From assembly GCA_013400975.1 (NCBI GenBank), contig WBMZ01009481.1, positions 329-64,328 of the forward strand: 64,000 nt of DNA. Direction: 5' to 3'. The notes beneath the pieces were generated by a model. That model did no database searches. It was not told the origin of the DNA and saw only the letters and a program-made list of their open reading frames with translations. Each line of letters opens with the position of its first letter. The first letter of the stretch is position 1. Below, in pieces: positions 59,690-64,000 of the stretch. A program made the translations under genes and the position numbers. The DNA is from Atrichornis clamosus. Lineage: Eukaryota; Chordata; Aves; Passeriformes; Menuridae.

Positions 59690-60220
59690 TAAAGGTCACG
59701 CTGCGGGGTGCGGGCACCCCTCGCCCCACACCACCGCCCTCTGCTCCGTGCGGGGCAGCCACGGCCCCTCACTCAGCGGCTCACGGGGGGAATTCCTGCC
59801 GGGATAATGGACTGCGGAAACCGGAGTCGCTCAGCTGGAGCCACATGTTGTGCTGAGACCATCCCGGGGCTGGGGAACGGGGACGGGGCCGGGGATGGGG
59901 TCGGAGACGGGGATGGGCGTGGGGAAGGGGATGAGAATGGGGTCGGGGATGAGGATGGGGTCGCGGCTGGGGATGGAGTCGGGAACGGTGCTGGAAATGG
60001 GGTCGGGGATGAGGATGGGGAAGGAGTCGGGCGCGTCCCCGCGGGGGCTGTGCCGGGGCAGGGGAGCGGGGGCGGTGGGAGCGGGGGATGCCGCGGCTCT
60101 GCCCCGGGCCCAGCCCTGCGGGGAAGGGCTGGACAGGGACAAGCCGGTGCCGTCCCGCGGTACCGAAGTGCCGCCCGCGGGAGGCGCAGCGCCAGCGCCC
60201 GCGGCCGCCTAATTCAGTAA
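59690..60220. promoter_or_regulatory. CpG island containing a G-rich minisatellite
   Basis: GC- and CpG-rich at 59690-59790 and again at 60030-60215, with a G-rich tandem array between. Four long frames (103-172 codons) are open on both strands because the repeat period is a multiple of three. None has a domain. It adjoins a homeodomain-site-rich block on the right, so an enhancer or promoter island is plausible. Confidence 0.45.
59865..60031 (+). repeat. G-rich minisatellite with a 60-bp higher-order period
   Basis: Imperfect GGGGATG and GGGGTCG units are arranged so that a 25-base stretch starting AATGGGGTCGGGGATGAGG recurs exactly 60 bases later (59936-59960 and 59996-60020). Abundant runs of three or more Gs with short loops give many overlapping quadruplex possibilities on the + strand. 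Confidence 0.8.
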
Positions 60221-60490
60221 GTGCTGGGTGCCCGCTTTGTTTGTGTGGAGCTCGCAGCCCTATTGATGTCAAGCAGGCTGTTAAAAAGCATAATGACATG
60301 GCATTAGAGACCCCGAGAGCAATTAACAGGCTGCTTAATTAGCAAAAGGAATTAGAATTTGAGTGGCTGATCTTTGCTTAAAGACTTGTAAAAAAGCTGG
60401 AGCAGTTATCTGATTATGCATTGATCGCACGGCTAACCCTGTCCTTGGGTAATTCTCGTCCCTCCATTGTGGGCTGTGAATATACAACTG
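60221..60490. promoter_or_regulatory. Strong candidate enhancer rich in homeodomain-type sites
   Basis: A sharp change from the GC-rich island to a repeat-free block carrying CATAATGACA, GGCATTAGAG, GCAATTAACA (60319-60328), CTTAATTAGC (60334-60343), GGAATTAGAA and TGATTATGCATTGATCG (60411-60427). Such a density of ATTA/TAAT cores, with CpG-containing intervening sequence, is typical of vertebrate developmental enhancers. Conservation and activity remain inferred. Confidence 0.45.
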
Positions 60491-60654
60491 TTTAAATATT
60501 CTGACCTGCCCCAGGAGCTGGAGGGGAGCAGCGCTCGGGGGGCTGGGGTGGGCGGCCGGGGGTCCCCGCCTGAGCAGGGGGCTGGTGCTGAGGGTCAGCA
60601 CACGGGGATGTGAGGACCAAGGCTTGGCCCGGGCCGTGGCAGCAGGGTGTCCTG
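60491..60654. other. GC-rich spacer
   Basis: Short GC-rich stretch between the candidate enhancer and a CR1 fragment. Nothing was recognised. Confidence 0.4.
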
Positions 60655-61091
60655 GCAGCCAGAAGGGTCAAAGAAGTGTCCAAAAAAGAGCTACGAAGAT
60701 GGTGAGGGGTCTGGAGGGGTCACACGAGGAGCTGTGGCACTTGGTTTGTTCAGCTGGGGAAGAGGAGGCTGAGGGCAGAACTCGTCAGGGTCTCCTCACA
60801 AAGCGTAGCATTCTGTGAGCAGGGACAGGACCCAGGGAATGGGTGGAGCTGTGTCAGGGGGATTTAGGTGGGATATCAGGAAAAGGCTCTTCCCCCAGAG
60901 GCTGCTGGGCACTGACCAGGCTCCCCAGGGAATGGGCACGGCCCCAAGGCTGCCAGAGCTCCAGAAGTGTTTGGACAACGCTCCCAGGGATGCACAGGGT
61001 GGGATTGTTGGGGTGTCTGTGCAGGGCCTGGAGTTGGACTGGATGATCCTGTGAGACCCTTCCAGCTCAGGACATTCCAAGGTTCCATGAG
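60655..61091 (+). mobile_element. CR1 LINE 3' fragment, about 440 bp
   Basis: It starts near AGAAGGGTCAAAGAAGTGTC and continues through GAGGAGCTGTGGCACTTGG, GGGATATCAGGAAAAGGCTC, TGGGATTGTTGGGGTGTCTG and GGAGTTGGACTGGATGATCC to the tail ATTCCAAGGTTCCATGA. It is in plus orientation, is the longest CR1 piece here, and is of a subtype shared with 63.7 kb. The protein-coding part is absent. Confidence 0.92.
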
Positions 61092-62810
61092 CCTGGGCAG
61101 TGGCCAGGCCAGGCGCAAGGCCAGCCAGGTGGTCCCTGTGTGTCACTGCCACCAGCTCTGGGGGCCAGGACCATCCCTTATCCGTGTGTGCCTGTGCTTC
61201 CAGGGGTCTGGGAAAGGGAACTGTTATGGGATGAGCATGAGGGGGAATGGGTCAGCCAGAGTGAGCTTCTCCCCAGGACTGAGCTGAGGGCAGGAGGGGA
61301 TGGAGGCCCCAGGGGTGCACGGACACACTCCCAACTCAGCTGTCGGCAGCCAGAGGAACCCCCAGTGACTGATTTTTACCCCAACACGCTCCCACTGCAT
61401 TGTTTGCTCTGCCTGCAGCGGGGTTTGATTCCCTCCAAGTGTGTTATGACACTCTCCCTCATCAAATAATCGTGGGACCGCAGCCGGGGCGGGAGCAGGG
61501 AAGGCTGGTGGGGAAGGGGAGAAGCGTGGGCATCCCAAAGAGTTTGTGTTTATTTTCAGTGGTATTTGCAACAAAATAAACATGTTTAAAGAAAAGAAAA
61601 CAGACCAGAGGAAAAAGCAAGTTTTAAACCTGCCCTGCTGCTCCAAGAGTGTTTTAGTGGTGGTGCTGGGGAAGGTCAGAGTAGACGAGCACAGAATTTC
61701 TCTGGCTGTAACATGGATGTGACACTTGCCTGACCTTGCTGTGCTTTTGGCAGGTGGTTCCCTATTACTGTGTGGCACAGAGTTATTAAAAAATCCATTA
61801 ACACTTGTGTTTGTACTTGCCAGAAGTCCACCTTCCCCAAATTTTTTTTGCACATTTTTCTTTTATATTCTCTCCTTTGCTACACACAATTTTTGTCTTA
61901 TTGGGAAGATAGAATTTACCACTTCTTGATGCAGAAATACAACATTTTTTATGGAATTGTGAGAGTGAGGAGAGAGAATTAACCTTTACAAGGCAAGGAA
62001 TTCTGCTGTAGCCACTATAGTTTTCATTGTTTTACTTGCAGAAGTTTTGTCTGACCCAAGCATGATTGTGTTTAGTTCCTGTCAATTTTATTTTGGAAAT
62101 GTTCGTTCTAAACATAACCACCCAGTCACTAAAAGGCCACCATTGTTTATTGTTTTCCTTTTAATAATCTTATTTTTTCCTGTCTTCTAGATGGCTAGAA
62201 AGGGAACAAAAATCAGCCCCGTGCCCCCAGCTTAATGGATAAAAACATCTATATCAGGGTTTTTTTCTATGGATACTGTCTGGGAGTTGTGCTGTGGAAT
62301 CCTCTTCCAGTGATCCAAGTTCTAGTGAGAGGCTGATTAACTTTTAATGCTCTGAAATGAGTAAATTGTGATTTGGGTTACAGTAAATCTCTGCTTACAG
62401 GGAAATTATCCTGCAGGGAAATATTTACTGCTTCACTATGAGTTAGTGTGAGGGAGATCAAATATGTGTGGTATTTCATGTTGTATTTCATGCCACAGGT
62501 TTGACTGAAATATTGTCGAATATTATCAGGCTGAACATAATCAGCTACTCCTGAGCTCATTGACTTCTCAGATTCTCTCCTTTCACACTTTACCTGCCGA
62601 ATGCATCACTTTTTGTTTGGTTGATTGGTTTTTTGTCTGTTTGTTTGATTTTTTTTGAAGTTGGGTGGTTTGGTTTTCTGTTGTTGTCATCTTTCCCTTT
62701 TTTCCCTCCCCCCCTTAGAGGTGCAAGTCCCTAAAACAGAAAGAGGAGGGAAATGCCTGCCTGTATTTGAGCTTTTTTTCATATCAGGAGTGTGATGCAA
62801 TTGCCAGGGA
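61092..62810. other. Single-copy non-coding sequence
   Basis: The 209-codon minus frame (61224-61853) has no domain and is not called. T/G-rich low-complexity sequence lies at 62610-62690. No other repeat or RNA was recognised. Confidence 0.5.
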
Positions 62811-63230
62811 AATTCTGAAGCTGACATTCCAAGGTCTTGATCCAGACATCAGCTCCGTGTAGGCAGAGCTCTACACTCATGATTTAATTGGGATTGCTCG
62901 TGTCTTCAGGGATCTGTCCAGACGGGCACCCGGCTGCTATCAGAGAAAAGCCTGTGTTGCATACAAGCATTTCCCTCATCTTTCTCCTTTAATGACATAT
63001 TTCTCCAAGAAAAATGCTGAATCTTTTCCAATAACTGCTAAAGTGTATTTGAAATAAAAAATCTCATTCCTCCAGAGACTTTCCTCGCTGATAAATGGAC
63101 TATTATGCTGTTCAGCCAAAGGAGATATTCATGTCTTCCCAAAATTGAAAGAACATATTAATAACTGATCTTGTGTCTTAAATAAATTCCACATTAAGCT
63201 GGATAAAACATATTTTTAAGAAAAGGAAAT
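62811..63230. promoter_or_regulatory. Candidate conserved non-coding element
   Basis: Repeat-free block with CATGATTTAATTGGG near 62878-62892, CCTTTAATGACA near 62987-62998 and a homeodomain-like TATTATGCTG near 63102-63111. Even texture and absence of repeats suggest regulatory constraint. Unproven. Confidence 0.33.
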
Positions 63231-63737
63231 GACAAGCCCACATTTGATATGCATCACTGATGGATAAGTGTGTAAAGTTATGCTTGTGCTTAAATGTTTG
63301 CGGGATGAAAAATGAACTGCTTCAGGCTTACTCTTGCTTAAATTCTGTGGAACTTCTGGCTTTCTCAAAGCCTTTACCCTGAAGATAACTGGAAGTTTTG
63401 ATAGAGCCTTTCCTAAAAGTTGTTTCTGGTCATCAGGATCGGGTGAGAGGGAGAAGCAAACACCCAGCCCGTGATACCTGACTCTCACCAGAGGCTTCAC
63501 ACCTTGTTTGTCATGGAATTATTCTGGGTTGTCTCAGGCATTTTAATAGGGTGCAAAAAGGTTCCAAATATTAAAATTTGCTTCTGCAGGAAAGAAAACT
63601 TGAAAATATCAGCGGATGGGTAAATCACCTGATTCTACCTCATTTTGCAGTGGTTTTTTAGTGAGCAGGAATAAACTCCAGCATCAGTGATTGCATTGGT
63701 GTTGTGTTGCCTCTCTGAGGTCGTGCTGTGGCACAGG
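63231..63737. other. Single-copy non-coding sequence, nothing recognised
   Basis: Mixed composition. A 94-codon minus frame (63216-63500) shows no domain. Confidence 0.45.
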
Positions 63738-63882
63738 AGCTGCCACAGCTCCAGGGGCTTTTGGACAACACTCCCAGGCACAGGGTGGGATTGTTGGGGT
63801 GTCAGTGCAGGGCCAGGAGCTGCACTCGTGATCCCTGTGGATCCCTCCTAACTCAGGGTACTCTAAGATTCCATGATTCTGT
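63738..63882 (+). mobile_element. CR1 LINE 3' fragment
   Basis: GGGCTTTTGGACAACACTCC, GGTGGGATTGTTGGGGTGTC and a diverged tail AAGATTCCATGATTCTGTTA, in plus orientation and of the same subtype as 60.7 kb. A short gap has removed part of the CCCAGGGATGCACAGG stretch. Confidence 0.88.
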
Positions 63883-64000
63883 TAGGAAATGTTTAAAGCG
63901 ACCATTGCAGCTTCTGCTTTTCTTTGAAACGCTCTGCTGCGAATGGCAGGAGGTGACAGATGTCCCCTCAGGGGTGCTGCAGGGCTCGGGGCAGTGGCCC
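63883..64000. other. Right window edge, nothing recognised
   Basis: Just over 100 bases of mixed sequence, becoming GC-rich at the edge. Confidence 0.4.

Noticed and set aside
61224..61853. 209-codon minus-strand frame
   Set aside because: It spans GC-rich and AT-rich halves with a clear change of composition and no domain, so chance openness is the best explanation.
1..64000. tRNA, rRNA, snRNA, CRISPR array, endogenous retrovirus or DNA transposon
   Set aside because: No tRNA-like internal promoter pair, repeat-spacer array, LTR pair or terminal inverted repeat was recognised by eye. Diverged copies could be missed without a library search.

Overview
The window looks like non-coding nuclear DNA from a bird, most likely a songbird or close relative. 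The main evidence is the interspersed repeats. At least thirteen 5'-truncated CR1 LINE fragments are recognisable by the GGTTGGAAGGGACCTT-type 3' end (or its complement) and the degenerate ATTCTRTG tail. No SINE or LTR element was recognised. Simple repeats are short (CA, TA, GGA and poly-A runs), as expected of a compact avian genome. No open reading frame in either strand carries a domain, catalytic motif or composition that I would accept as protein, so no CDS is called. The longest open frames (about 200 to 225 codons) lie in GC-rich islands or over repeats, and often several frames are open at once.

Layout. Bases 1-3240 hold a CpG-rich island cluster split by an AT/pyrimidine-rich spacer (about 845-1077). 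It carries a 41-bp tandem duplication, paired CAGGTG boxes and, at its right edge, four homeodomain-type ATTA sites. Bases 3.2-13.5 kb are CR1-free single-copy sequence with two or three AT-rich blocks that resemble conserved non-coding elements. From 13.5 to 41 kb, CR1 fragments alternate with single-copy blocks. That stretch includes a compact MEF2/E-box cluster near 30.2 kb, a canonical G-quadruplex motif at 34.4 kb and a dense run of enhancer-like sequence from 34.1 to 38.8 kb. From 41 to 59 kb there is one CR1, and several candidate elements (43.7-44.4, 46.4, 48.9, 50.7-51.7, 54.2 and 56.0 kb). Around 59.6-60.5 kb, a CpG-rich G-repeat minisatellite adjoins a homeodomain-site-rich block, flanked by two CR1 fragments. 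The remainder is single-copy sequence with a further candidate element at 62.8-63.2 kb.

Interpretation. CpG islands without a visible coding exon, many AT-rich single-copy blocks with homeodomain, SOX, POU, FOX and MEF2 type sites, and large CR1-free stretches together suggest the regulatory neighbourhood of a developmental gene: a gene desert, a large intron, or the 5' end of a gene with a non-coding first exon. I could not identify the gene. Conservation cannot be measured from one sequence, so every regulatory call here is an inference from composition and motifs. No new genetic system such as a defence locus, CRISPR array or mobile cluster is visible.
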